NCBI GenBank assembly: GCA_900465675.1
Contig: UBJR01000014.1
Span: 1 to 64,000 of the forward strand
Origin: Hyphomicrobiales bacterium
GTDB taxonomy: Bacteria > Pseudomonadota > Alphaproteobacteria > Rhizobiales > Rhizobiaceae
Direction: 5' to 3'
Length of the DNA stretch: 64,000 nucleotides
Shown here: positions 52,306 through 60,571 of the stretch, in pieces
Numbering within the stretch: the stretch's first letter is position 1
Layout: each line of letters begins with the position of its first letter
Notes under the pieces: generated by a model
The model's input: only the letters and a program-made list of their open reading frames with translations
Databases searched by the model: none
Told to the model about the DNA's origin: nothing
Position numbers and translations under genes: made by a program

Positions 52306-53891
52306 TGCATGATCACGTGGTTGCGGTGGATGTTGGCACCGGCAGTGCGCGCGCCGGCGTCTTCGATGCCGGCGGCCGGTTGCTGGGCAAGGCCGAGCAT
52401 CCAATCATCATGAACAGGCCGCGGGAAAACCACGCCGAGCACGATTCCGAAAATATCTGGTCCGCCGTCTGCATCTCGGTGCGCAAGGCCGTTGAGCAAT
52501 CGGGCGTGGCGCCTGCTTCAATCGGTGCGATCGGCTTTGACGGGACGTGCTCGCTCGTCGTGCGCGATGTCGAGGGCAGGCAGATTTCTGTTTCGACCGG
52601 CGGCGAGAAGCGCTTTGACACCATCGTCTGGCTGGATCACCGGGCGCTGCAGGAAGCGGATTTCTGCACGGCGACGCAGCATGCCGTTCTCGAACATTCC
52701 GGGCATTTCATGTCTCCCGAGATGGAGATGCCGAAGCTGATGTGGCTGAAGACGAAGGTTCCGGGCACCTGGATGAATGCCGGCTACTTCTTCGATCTTG
52801 CCGACTTCATGACCTGGAAGGCCACGGGATCCCTCAGCCGCTCGCGCTGCACGCTGACGGCGAAATGGAACTATCTTTCCCATGAGAAAGACGGCTGGCG
52901 TAAGGACTTCCTGGCGCAGATCGGTCTCGACGATCTGCTGGAGCGGGGGCACCTGCCTGACGAGACGGTGCCGGTCGGCTCCAGCGTCGGGACGTTGACG
53001 CAGGAGGCTGCCTCGGCGCTGGGGCTGACGACCGCCTGCCATGTTGCAGCCGGGATGGTCGATGCCTATGCCGGTGCGCTTGGCACACTCGGCGGCTATG
53101 CGGCCGACCCGCGCGAGCTTGAACGCCAGCTGGCGCTGATTGCAGGCACATCAAGCTGCATCGTTTCGTTTTCGCGCGAACGGCGGCCGAGCCACGGCAT
53201 GTGGGGGCCATATTACGAAGCGGTGTTTCCGCAGTCCTGGCTTGTCGAAGGCGGCCAGTCGGCGACCGGCGCCCTGCTTGATCATATCGTGCGCATGCAT
53301 GCGGCCGGCGGCGAGCCGACGGCGGCGTTGCATCAGAAGATCGCAGCCCGTGTCGCTCAGCTCCGTGCTGAAGAAGGCGACGATGCGCTTGGCGCCAGGA
53401 TCTTCGTACTGCCTGACTTTCATGGCAACCGCTCGCCGCTTGCAGATCCCCACGCCGTCGGCGTTGTCAGCGGGCTGACGCTCGATACCTCCTTCGACGG
53501 TCTTTGCGCGCTCTATTGGCGGACTGCCGTCGGGATTGCGCTTGGTATCCGCCATATCCTCGAGACGATGAAAGAGTACGGCTACGTTCCGGATACGCTA
53601 CATGTGGCCGGCGGCCACGTGAAGAACCCGGTGTTGATGGAGCTTTATTCCGACGCGACGGGATGTAAGGTTGTGGTGCCGAAAATGAACGAAGCCGTCC
53701 TGCTCGGTACGGCGATCGCGGCTTCCGCCGCCTGCGGATTACACAAGGATCTGGCAGCGGCCGGGACCGCAATGTATCCCGGCGGCGACGAACGCAGCCC
53801 GAACGCGGCCAAGCGGGCGATGTACGACCGCGAATACCGGCGGCTGCTGGCCATGTACCGGCATCGCGCCGAGCTGGAAGCGATGGATTAG
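52305..53891 (+). CDS. FGGY-family pentulose kinase (ribulokinase-like)
   Basis: A 528-residue carbohydrate kinase of the FGGY fold. The N-terminal phosphate loop reads AVDVGTGSARAGVFD, followed by IGFDGTCSLV and WLDHRA; the C-terminal half has AGTSSCIVSFS, VEGGQSATGALLDH and HVAGGHVKNPVLMEL. The SARAG loop and overall length match the FGGY pentulose (D-ribulose) kinases better than xylulokinase. As the last gene of the polyol operon it suggests that a pentitol-derived ketose, as well as mannitol, is used. It overlaps the convergent RpiR gene by four bases. Confidence 0.75.
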   Translation: MHDHVVAVDVGTGSARAGVFDAGGRLLGKAEHPIIMNRPRENHAEHDSENIWSAVCISVRKAVEQSGVAPASIGAIGFDGTCSLVVRDVEGRQISVSTGGEKRFDTIVWLDHRALQEADFCTATQHAVLEHSGHFMSPEMEMPKLMWLKTKVPGTWMNAGYFFDLADFMTWKATGSLSRSRCTLTAKWNYLSHEKDGWRKDFLAQIGLDDLLERGHLPDETVPVGSSVGTLTQEAASALGLTTACHVAAGMVDAYAGALGTLGGYAADPRELERQLALIAGTSSCIVSFSRERRPSHGMWGPYYEAVFPQSWLVEGGQSATGALLDHIVRMHAAGGEPTAALHQKIAARVAQLRAEEGDDALGARIFVLPDFHGNRSPLADPHAVGVVSGLTLDTSFDGLCALYWRTAVGIALGIRHILETMKEYGYVPDTLHVAGGHVKNPVLMELYSDATGCKVVVPKMNEAVLLGTAIAASAACGLHKDLAAAGTAMYPGGDERSPNAAKRAMYDREYRRLLAMYRHRAELEAMD

Positions 53892-54745
53892 CCGCCGCCG
53901 CGGCCTTCGCCGAGGATGGCGCCGAATTCCGCCATGCGGCGTTCGCGCTGGAAGGCCTCGTCGCCGGCCGCGGCAATCACCGTTTCCGACAGGCAATCGA
54001 GCAGTGCCATCAGCGGCGGCAGGTTGTCTTCGTCCGGCACGCGTGACGGAGGCAGTGTCAGCATGATGTTCGACTGCTCCGGCATCCAGTCATTGTTTTC
54101 CGCAGTGATCAGCACCACCCGGTAGCCGTAGCGCCTTGCTGTTCTGGCAAGTAGCCTGGCGCGGGCAAAGCGCCGGCAATCGATGATGACGAGCAGTGCG
54201 CCTTCGCCGGTCTGTCGGGCGAAGAGTTCGGCAAAGCGGCTCCCCGATCCATCGAGCGCGCGAACGCCATCGCGGGCGTGGGTAAGGCGCTGGGCAAAAT
54301 GCGAAGCGAAACCGGTCAGGCGTACATGGGTGGCGATGAAGACTTCGCGGGCGCTTGAAATCATTGACGCCGCCTCAGCCCATTGGGGCTGCGCGGTCAG
54401 GTGGTAGATATGGTGCATCGCCTGGATCTGTTCGGTAACCAGCAGCGCTAGCGGCTTGCCGCTCGATGCGTCGGTCTGCAGCTCGTTGAGCGAGGTCTGC
54501 AACTGAACCGGCGATGTGACCGCCGTTTCGCGGATATGGATCTTGACGCTGTCGAGGCCCTGATAGCCGAGCGCGCGCAGGAAGCGCCCGACCGTCATTG
54601 GGCTGAGATCCAGCCGGTCGGCCACCGAGGCCGCGGTTTCAAAGGGCAGGTCGTTCAGATGCTCGGTGAAATACTTCGCGATCCGGCGCTCCGCTGGCGT
54701 GCCGGACTTCACGTAATGCCTGAGCTTCTGGACGAAGTCTTCCAC
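53888..54745 (-). CDS. RpiR-family transcriptional regulator (HTH + SIS)
   Basis: A 285-residue regulator with an N-terminal HTH_6 domain (TAASVADRLDLSPMTVGRFLR) and a C-terminal SIS sugar-phosphate-binding domain (about 125-260, including EVFIATHVRLTGFASHFAQR and ALLVIIDCRRFARARLL). It is convergent with the polyol operon, overlapping its last gene by four bases, and may respond to a phosphorylated sugar made by that operon. Its full two-domain form contrasts with the HTH-only relative at 21650. Confidence 0.8.
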   Translation of the reverse strand: MEDFVQKLRHYVKSGTPAERRIAKYFTEHLNDLPFETAASVADRLDLSPMTVGRFLRALGYQGLDSVKIHIRETAVTSPVQLQTSLNELQTDASSGKPLALLVTEQIQAMHHIYHLTAQPQWAEAASMISSAREVFIATHVRLTGFASHFAQRLTHARDGVRALDGSGSRFAELFARQTGEGALLVIIDCRRFARARLLARTARRYGYRVVLITAENNDWMPEQSNIMLTLPPSRVPDEDNLPPLMALLDCLSETVIAAAGDEAFQRERRMAEFGAILGEGRGGG

Positions 54746-54980
54746 GCAACGGGCCCCTCACTGGCGAAAACGCGTCTTGCGGATGCGCGCGGGCGAGACT
54801 TGCCGTTTGCAACTATTTCCGGAAGCTGCGTCTCAGGCTCAAGTTTAGATCGAATATTTTCCAGTATATATTAGTGTTCAATTGCAGACAAGTTTTCCAT
54901 TGCTGCATGTACTTTTATTTCCGCTTGCCGTTCTGCGCGGGGATTCCTACATCCTGGGTCAAACCACGGAGACGCCACGC

Positions 54981-55694
54981 ATGATCCTTGACGCCGCCCG
55001 CCTGTCCTTCCGCAACCTGCTTGCTCCCGAGACACGCTCAGTGTTCTGGAAGGTGCTGGGTTTGACGCTTCTGGTGCTGGTCGGGCTGTGGTTCGTGCTG
55101 CGCAGCCTGTTTGCGACGCTGCTCTTTCCCTGGATTGCTGGTTTCTTTCCACAGATGCCCGAATGGGCGGGGTGGCTGAGCTTCGTCTTAGCCATTCTCG
55201 CCGGTCTTGGGTTGGCGCTCGGCCTTGCCCTTCTTCTGTCTCCGGTGACGGCGCTGATTGCCGGTCTGTTTCTGGATGACGTTGCAGAGGTTGTGGAGAA
55301 GCGCGATTATCCGAACGACCGGCCGGGCACGGCAATGCCGCTCGGACCGGCGTTGACGAGTTCGATCAAGTTCCTCGGAGTGGTGGTTCTCGGCAATATC
55401 ATCGCGCTGCTTCTGCTCTTCATCCCCGGCGTCAATCTGATCGCCTTCTTCGTGGTGAACGGTTATCTGCTCGGGCGGGAATTCTTCGAGTTTGCAGCGA
55501 TGCGCTTCCGGCCGCCCGAGGAGGCCCGCGCCTTCCGGGCAAAGCACGGATCGACGGTCTTCCTGGGCGGCCTTGTCATCGCGGCCTTCCTTGCTGTGCC
55601 GTTTCTCAACCTTCTGACGCCGCTCTTTGCCGCCGGCATGATGGTGCACCTGCACAAGCTGGTCTCGCAGAAGGATCCAGCCTTCAGAGGCTAG
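54981..55694 (+). CDS. EI24/CysZ-like membrane protein
   Basis: A 237-residue membrane protein of the EI24-domain family, related to the sulfate permease accessory CysZ. About five hydrophobic segments are seen (VLGLTLLVLVGLWFVLRSL, FVLAILAGLGLALGLALLLS, FLGVVVLGNIIALLLLFIPG, and two near the C-terminus), with the family motif NGYLLGREFFEFAAMR. Sulfate uptake is possible but no sulfur genes are adjacent. The 235 bp upstream are AT-rich with no gene. It ends next to the convergent glyoxalase-like gene. Confidence 0.75.
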   Translation: MILDAARLSFRNLLAPETRSVFWKVLGLTLLVLVGLWFVLRSLFATLLFPWIAGFFPQMPEWAGWLSFVLAILAGLGLALGLALLLSPVTALIAGLFLDDVAEVVEKRDYPNDRPGTAMPLGPALTSSIKFLGVVVLGNIIALLLLFIPGVNLIAFFVVNGYLLGREFFEFAAMRFRPPEEARAFRAKHGSTVFLGGLVIAAFLAVPFLNLLTPLFAAGMMVHLHKLVSQKDPAFRG

Positions 55695-55695
55695 G

Positions 55696-56121
55696 TCAAG
55701 CTGGCAGTGCCGAAGCGTCGTACATGGCGGCGAATTCGGCGCTCGGCGGGATCGGCTTGATGATGTCGATCAGCACGCCGTTGGGGTCGGCGGTGATGAA
55801 GTGCCGCTGGCCGAAATCCTCGTCACGCAAATCGCGCATGATCGGCAATCCCGCGGCCTTGCAGGCCGCGTAAATGGTATCGACATCCTCGACCTCGAAA
55901 TTCAGAAGCAGGCCGGAGACCCTGCCGCGCGCCTGCTCGGGGATGGTCTCGTGGCTGCCGTCCAGGATCGCGAGGTTGATCCGCTCGTCTTCGGCGGATT
56001 GCAGGTGGACATACCAGTCACTTTCAAACAGCGCCTGAAAGCGGAAATGCGTCATGTAGAAAGCCGCCGTTGCCGCCACATCGCCGGTCATGATGACCGG
56101 ATAATAGCTCGTCGATTTCAT
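55696..56121 (-). CDS. VOC/glyoxalase-bleomycin resistance family protein
   Basis: A 141-residue single-domain VOC protein with the paired beta-alpha-beta-beta-beta fold (YPVIMTGDVAATAAFYMTHF near the N-terminus; RHFITADPNGVLIDIIKP near the C-terminus). Such proteins detoxify or sequester small electrophiles or drugs; the substrate is unknown. AAGGAG precedes the ATG at 56121. It is divergent from a TetR regulator, with two operator-like palindromes between them, so it is probably induced by a TetR ligand. Confidence 0.8.
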   Translation of the reverse strand: MKSTSYYPVIMTGDVAATAAFYMTHFRFQALFESDWYVHLQSAEDERINLAILDGSHETIPEQARGRVSGLLLNFEVEDVDTIYAACKAAGLPIMRDLRDEDFGQRHFITADPNGVLIDIIKPIPPSAEFAAMYDASALPA

Positions 56122-56142
56122 TTCATCGCTCCTTTTTAATTT

Positions 56143-56159
56143 ACGTACAGTTTGTATGT
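56143..56159. promoter_or_regulatory. Candidate TetR operator A (imperfect)
   Basis: ACGTACAGTTTGTATGT is a near-palindrome: six of seven arm bases pair. It sits 21 bp upstream of the VOC start codon and shares TGTATGT with the site at 56171. Confidence 0.5.
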
Positions 56160-56170
56160 TTTTTCGTTTA

Positions 56171-56191
56171 ACATACATGCGGTGTGTATGT
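56171..56191. promoter_or_regulatory. Candidate TetR operator B
   Basis: ACATACA and TGTATGT are perfect 7-bp inverted arms with a seven-base spacer, 11 bp upstream of the TetR ATG. The pair of sites in the 81-bp divergent gap fits dual repression of both genes. Confidence 0.6.
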
Positions 56192-56202
56192 AAATAGGTG
56201 AT

Positions 56203-56778
56203 ATGACCAGGACCAATCGCGAACGAACCGAACAGACGCAGCAGGCACTGATCGCGGCTGCACGGCGCCTCTTTGTCGACAAAGGCTATGCCGAGACCGC
56301 GACGCCGGACATCGTCTCGGCGGCGGGCGTGACGCGCGGCGCGCTCTATCACCATTTCGAAGACAAGCGAGCGCTGTTCCGGGCGGTCATCGAGCTGGAG
56401 GCGGGAAAGGTGGCGGAGGAGATCGAGAGCCGCTCGGCGGATGCGCAATCTCCAAGGGATGCACTGCTCACGGGTGCATCGGCCTATTTCGATGCGATGG
56501 CGGCTGAGGGACGTACACGGCTGCTGCTGCTGGAGGCGCCAGCGGTTCTCGGCGCCGAGGCTTCGGCGATCGACCGGGAGAATGCGGAGGAAAGCCTGCG
56601 CCGGGGCTTGGCGGCGATGCTGCCCGCCGGAACGATGCAGCTGGGAGCACTGACGGCATTGTTGTCGGCCGCCTTCGATCGTGCTGCGATCGAGATCGAG
56701 CAGGGTGGGGTGCGGGCAGATTACGAGCAGGCGATTGCCAGCTTAGTCGATGGCCTCGCCGATCATCTGCGGCGGTAG
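56203..56778 (+). CDS. TetR-family repressor of the VOC gene
   Basis: A 191-residue TetR regulator: HTH ALIAAARRLFVDKGYAETAT and GVTRGALYHHFEDKRALFRA, then a helical ligand domain. It is divergent from the VOC protein gene and probably represses both. Its last 36 bp overlap the convergent nth gene. Confidence 0.85.
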   Translation: MTRTNRERTEQTQQALIAAARRLFVDKGYAETATPDIVSAAGVTRGALYHHFEDKRALFRAVIELEAGKVAEEIESRSADAQSPRDALLTGASAYFDAMAAEGRTRLLLLEAPAVLGAEASAIDRENAEESLRRGLAAMLPAGTMQLGALTALLSAAFDRAAIEIEQGGVRADYEQAIASLVDGLADHLRR

Positions 56779-57522
56779 CTCGACGAGCGGCGCGGGGATG
56801 TCCCACGTCTTCTCGGCAGACTTGCAGATATCGGCGATGACGCAGCGCTCGCATTCGGGGCGTCTTGCCTTGCAGGTGTAGCGGCCATGCAGGATCAGCC
56901 AGTGGTGAGCGTGGTAGAGATACTGCTTCGGCACCACCTTCATCATCCGCTCTTCGACTTCATCGGGCGTCTTGCCGGGCGCGAGCCTGATGCGATTGGC
57001 GATGCGGAAGATGTGGGTATCGACGGCCATCGTCGCCTGGCCGAATGCCATGGAGAGCACGACATTCGCGGTCTTGCGGCCGACGCCGGGCAGGCGGATC
57101 AGCTCTTCGCGCGTCTGCGGCACGACACCGCCGAATTCATCGACCAGCATCTGCGACAACGCAATGACGTTCTTCGCCTTGTTGCGATAGAGGCCGATCG
57201 TCTTGATGTAATCGCGAACCTTTTCCTCGCCGAGGGCAAGCATCTTTTCCGGCGTATCGGCGGCCTTGAAAAGCGCCCGTGTCGCCTTGTTGACGCCGGC
57301 GTCGGTCGCCTGCGCCGAGAGCGCCACGGCAACCACCAAGGTGAAGGGGTTGCTGTGTTCCAGCTCGCCCTTCGGTTCTGGCCGCTGGATCGAGAAGCGG
57401 CGGAAAATCTCCTCCCGCTCGGCTTCGGAATAGGCGCTTCGGACCGCCGCCGTCTTGCGGCGGGCGATCACTTTTGAGTTTTGCGAAATGCGGGAAGCGG
57501 ATTTGAGTTTCGGTTCGGCCAT
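56743..57522 (-). CDS. nth: Endonuclease III (DNA glycosylase/AP lyase)
   Basis: A 259-residue base-excision repair enzyme removing oxidised pyrimidines. The helix-hairpin-helix LPGVGRKTANVVL carries the catalytic Lys, the catalytic Asp lies in VDTHIFRI, and the C-terminal cysteines C-x6-C-x2-C-x5-C (CKARRPECERCVIADIC) bind a 4Fe-4S cluster. It is longer than E. coli Nth by a basic N-terminal extension of about 45 residues. The ATG at 57522 is chosen; earlier in-frame starts would overlap the divergent gene. It overlaps the tetR end by 36 bp. Confidence 0.92.
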   Translation of the reverse strand: MAEPKLKSASRISQNSKVIARRKTAAVRSAYSEAEREEIFRRFSIQRPEPKGELEHSNPFTLVVAVALSAQATDAGVNKATRALFKAADTPEKMLALGEEKVRDYIKTIGLYRNKAKNVIALSQMLVDEFGGVVPQTREELIRLPGVGRKTANVVLSMAFGQATMAVDTHIFRIANRIRLAPGKTPDEVEERMMKVVPKQYLYHAHHWLILHGRYTCKARRPECERCVIADICKSAEKTWDIPAPLVELPPQMIGEAID

Positions 57523-57544
57523 CGACAATCTATACTCATCAGCC

Positions 57545-58042
57545 ATGACGGAAAGCAACGCCGACAGCGCGGTCGAACAGCCTGTTTTCGCCGCCGAACT
57601 CTTCCCCTACCGGTCGCTCGGCCGCAAGGGGTTTCGTGTGCTGCTCGCGCTTTCCGGTGCCGTCTGCCTGATGTACGGAATGTTCTTCGTCGTGACGGGT
57701 GCCTGGCCGATCGGCTTTTTCTTCGGTCTCGATTTCGCGCTTCTCTACGGTGCCTTCTGGCTGAACTACCGCTCCGGACGTGCGCGGGAAGAGGTCACCG
57801 TTTCGCGAAGCGACGTGGCGATCCGCAAGTTTGCGCCGTCGGGCAAGATGATCGAGCACCATTTTAATCCGTTCTGGACGCGCTTCCTGGTGCGGCGGCA
57901 TGAGGAGATCGGCATTCTCTCCATGCATGTTGCGGGTGAGGGGCGGCGCACGGATATCGGCTCATTCCTCAATCCCGATGATCGCGAAAGTTTCGCCAAG
58001 GCCTTCAAGGGCGCGCTGGCGACGGTGAAGCGGCGGATCTGA
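57545..58042 (+). CDS. DUF2244-domain membrane protein
   Basis: A 165-residue protein with two adjacent transmembrane spans (VLLALSGAVCLMYGMFFVV and GFFFGLDFALLYGAFWL) and a cytoplasmic C-terminal domain of the DUF2244 family, common in alphaproteobacteria. Function is unknown. It starts 22 bp from the divergent nth start and is followed by the AraC-MGMT gene. Confidence 0.8.
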   Translation: MTESNADSAVEQPVFAAELFPYRSLGRKGFRVLLALSGAVCLMYGMFFVVTGAWPIGFFFGLDFALLYGAFWLNYRSGRAREEVTVSRSDVAIRKFAPSGKMIEHHFNPFWTRFLVRRHEEIGILSMHVAGEGRRTDIGSFLNPDDRESFAKAFKGALATVKRRI

Positions 58043-58111
58043 AAGCCGCGCAAGAAACGGGTGGTTTCGCAGATCCCGCTTGATTATCTCCTTGATACAA
58101 GGAGAAATACG

Positions 58112-58984
58112 ATGAACATGATCGCAAATCTGAACAGAGACATCACGCCTGATGGTCCCGATTACGAGACCGTTCGGCGGGTCATCGAATTGATCACCGA
58201 GGATTATCGCGACCAGCCTTCGCTGGAAGACATCGCCGCGCGCCTCAACCAATCGCCGACGCAATTGCAGAAGACCTTCACGCGCTGGGCCGGGCTTTCG
58301 CCCAAGGCCTTCCTGCAGGCGGTGACGCTCGATCACGCCAAGCGCCTGTTGCGCCAGGAAGAGCTGCCTTTGCTGGAGACGTCTTTCGAGGTCGGTCTCT
58401 CCGGCCCCAGCCGTCTGCACGATCTGTTCGTCACCCATGAGGCCATGTCTCCGGGCGAGTGGAAGGCAAGGGGCGGCGGGCTGACCATTCGCTACGGTTT
58501 CCACACCTCGCCCTTCGGCGTCGCGCTGGTGATGGCCACCGATCGCGGGCTGGCCGGGCTCGCCTTCAGCGATCTCGGCGACGAGGCGGCCTGCCTGGAG
58601 GATATGACCTGCCGTTGGCCGAATGCCGACTATGTCGAAGACCGGCAGGCGACGGCGCCTTATGCCGAGCGGATCTTCCAGCCCGGCAAATGGTCGTCCG
58701 AGCAGCCGCTTCGCGTCGTGCTGATCGGTACCGATTTTCAGGTGCGCGTCTGGGAAAGCCTGCTGAAGATCCCCTTCGGCAAGGCCGTGACCTATAGCGA
58801 CATCGCCAGCGACATTGGTAGCCCGAAAGCCATGCGTGCCGTCGGTGCGGCTGTCGGCGCCAACCCGATCTCATTCGTGGTGCCGTGTCACCGCGCGCTC
58901 GGCAAGAGCGGAGCGCTGACGGGATATCACTGGGGTTTGACGCGCAAGCGCGCCATGCTTGGCTGGGAGTCGGCGCACGCCTGA
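58112..58984 (+). CDS. Ada-like protein: AraC HTH fused to O6-methylguanine-DNA methyltransferase
   Basis: A 290-residue two-domain protein. Residues 15-115 form an AraC-type HTH (EDIAARLNQSPTQLQKTFTRW, LDHAKRLLRQEELPLLETSF). Residues about 120-285 are an Ada-C type methyltransferase with active-site Cys in SFVVPCHRALGKSG, which accepts methyl groups from O6-methylguanine. The N-terminal zinc domain of Ada, which senses methylphosphotriesters, is missing, so Ada-style self-activation is not expected by that route. AAGGAG precedes the ATG at 58112. It is 69 bp after the DUF2244 gene and is followed by a RIME-like repeat. Confidence 0.85.
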   Translation: MNMIANLNRDITPDGPDYETVRRVIELITEDYRDQPSLEDIAARLNQSPTQLQKTFTRWAGLSPKAFLQAVTLDHAKRLLRQEELPLLETSFEVGLSGPSRLHDLFVTHEAMSPGEWKARGGGLTIRYGFHTSPFGVALVMATDRGLAGLAFSDLGDEAACLEDMTCRWPNADYVEDRQATAPYAERIFQPGKWSSEQPLRVVLIGTDFQVRVWESLLKIPFGKAVTYSDIASDIGSPKAMRAVGAAVGANPISFVVPCHRALGKSGALTGYHWGLTRKRAMLGWESAHA

Positions 58985-59000
58985 AAAGTTTGCGCGAGCG

Positions 59001-59145
59001 GCCCCCTCATCCGGCTGCCGCCACCTTCTCCCAGAGGGGAGAAGCGACTCGTGGCGGCGTGCCGTTCCGTCTCAGATTTCGGGGTAGGCGGTTCTTTTCC
59101 CTTCTTCCCCGGGGAGAAGGTGCCCAAAGGGCGGATGAGGGCGCC
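59001..59145. repeat. RIME1-like rhizobial palindromic intergenic element, copy 2
   Basis: It opens GCCCCCTCATCCGGCTGCCG and closes with GGGGAGAAGGTGCCCAAAGG then GCGGATGAGGGCGCC. It shares the outer arms of the copy at 23853 but has a longer, different middle (145 against 115 bp). It lies between convergent genes. Confidence 0.8.
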
Positions 59146-59156
59146 AAGTCCGCGAG

Positions 59157-60137
59157 CTAGCCTTCGGCCAATTCCAACAATGCTTTCGCCGCGCTCTCAT
59201 CCGTGATCAGCGTATTGCAGCCGATCCGCTTGATCGTGGCGCGAATAGCGGTGGCGCGGTGTGCGCCGCCGGAGGAGAGCACGATGTGCTTTGCCTTTTT
59301 CAACGTGTCGAGATCGACCGACATGACGCGGCTGTTGATCGAGTGATCGACGGTGTTTCCGTCCTTGTCGAGGAAGTTGAACATCGTGTCGCAGACGCAG
59401 CCGGCGTCGATCAGCTCTTGCAGCTCGGCCTTCGAAATCCATCCCTCGGAGAGCGACGTCGAATGCGGACCGATATCGCCGCAGGAGACGATTGCCAGGT
59501 CAAGATTCTCGGCAAGCCGGTAGATCGAGTCAAGGCCGCATTTATCGATCAGGTTGCGTTTGGTCTCGATGGAATCGACCAGCAGCGGCGCCAGGAACAT
59601 GTAGCACTCGGCGCCGAGCTGACTCGCCAGGCGCCAGGTGTAGTCGATTGGATTGGTCTGGTGCACGGCAACGACGCCACCGAGCAGCGAGACGACCTTG
59701 CAATTGTCGCGCCGGGGCGAGCGGAAGCTTGAGAGCGAGGCTGTCATCGTGCGGCCCCAGCCGACGCCGATCGTGTAGTTGTCGGGGATGGCTTCGGAGA
59801 GAAACTGGCCGAGCGCCAGGCCGACGCTTTTCGCCAGCGCATTAACGTCGCTGTTTGCGGGGGAGGGGACGACAATTGCCTCATCAAGGCCGTAGGCGCG
59901 CTCGAGCTTGACCGAAAGCTCGACACAGTCGCCGATCGAATCGTTGATCCAGATCTGCACTTCGCTGCGCTTCATCGCTTCGTCGAGAAGGCGGATGACG
60001 GTGGTGCGGCTGATGCCGAGTTGCTCGGCAACGTCCTTCTGCGTGAGGCCCTGATTGTAGTAGAGCCACGCCGCCCTGAGCCTCAGCGAGGAAGCTTCGG
60101 AATAAGCGGTGTGCGTGCCGCGCTTCAGCTTGACCAC
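59157..60137 (-). CDS. SorC/DeoR-type sugar-binding transcriptional regulator
   Basis: A 326-residue regulator with HTH LTQKDVAEQLGISRTTVIRL and a SorC effector domain (NYTIGVGWGRTMTASL, VSLLGGVVAVHQTNPIDY, LSSGGAHRATAIRATIKR). It is distinct from the polyol regulator at 44676 and has no transporter beside it. The start is a GTG at 60137 with GGGAGAA upstream. It is divergent from transaldolase, with a palindrome about 90 bp upstream, so it may respond to a sugar phosphate of the pentose route. Confidence 0.8.
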   Translation of the reverse strand: MVKLKRGTHTAYSEASSLRLRAAWLYYNQGLTQKDVAEQLGISRTTVIRLLDEAMKRSEVQIWINDSIGDCVELSVKLERAYGLDEAIVVPSPANSDVNALAKSVGLALGQFLSEAIPDNYTIGVGWGRTMTASLSSFRSPRRDNCKVVSLLGGVVAVHQTNPIDYTWRLASQLGAECYMFLAPLLVDSIETKRNLIDKCGLDSIYRLAENLDLAIVSCGDIGPHSTSLSEGWISKAELQELIDAGCVCDTMFNFLDKDGNTVDHSINSRVMSVDLDTLKKAKHIVLSSGGAHRATAIRATIKRIGCNTLITDESAAKALLELAEG

Positions 60138-60571
60138 ATCTTCTCCCGCGAGAATTTCACCCTAATTGCCTGCAGCAAGCGAAAGGCGCTCGGGCATCGC
60201 ATTGTTCCCGCCGATAATGACGGGTGTGACACTTATGTCAATTGAAATGCACAAATGTCCTTGACTTTCGATGAACGGAATTGCGATATTATCCGCGACA
60301 GACGTCGTTCTTGTCCGTCCGAGGAGGACAGTGTGCGGGCATACGGAAAGTCAGGACCGGCCTTGGTGCCGCAGGCATTGCCTGCGCCGAATTATCGCGC
60401 CATTCTTTCGGCTCCGGCCCGGAACATTGCCGGTGCAACTCCCGTTAGCTCAACAGCCGTGATGGAGCCGCGCTTCTTCGCCTGCAACACGAACGTCAGC
60501 ATTCCGTAGATCACCTCTTTTCCGGGCGAAGGTCGCGCCGGTTCGCAGCTCAGTCACAAAGGATTTTGACC
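60138..60571 (+). other. Transaldolase promoter and long structured leader
   Basis: This 434-bp gap holds no certain gene. A promoter-like pair, TTGACT (60261-60266) and GATATT (60285-60290, 18-base spacer), would give a leader of about 275 nt. It contains a stem GCAGGC/GCCTGC near 60371-60385 and a 61-nt module closed by CGGCTCC (60409-60415) and GGAGCCG (60464-60470). A 58-codon reading frame from GTG 60333 to 60509 has a good ribosome site (GAGGAGG) but codon use unlike its neighbours. Confidence 0.45.
60227..60240. promoter_or_regulatory. Candidate operator upstream of the SorC-type gene
   Basis: TGACACTTATGTCA is a palindrome with perfect 5-bp arms around CTTA, 90 bp upstream of the regulator GTG and just before the transaldolase promoter. 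Confidence 0.4.

Noticed and set aside
60430..60470. Cobalamin-riboswitch-like string in the transaldolase leader
   Set aside because: Some bases resemble the conserved box, but the order of elements does not fit and transaldolase is not a known target.
60333..60509. 58-codon frame with good ribosome site as a certain gene
   Set aside because: Codon use (GGA, TCA, TTG) is unlike neighbouring genes and no family is recognisable, so it is only noted under the leader region.
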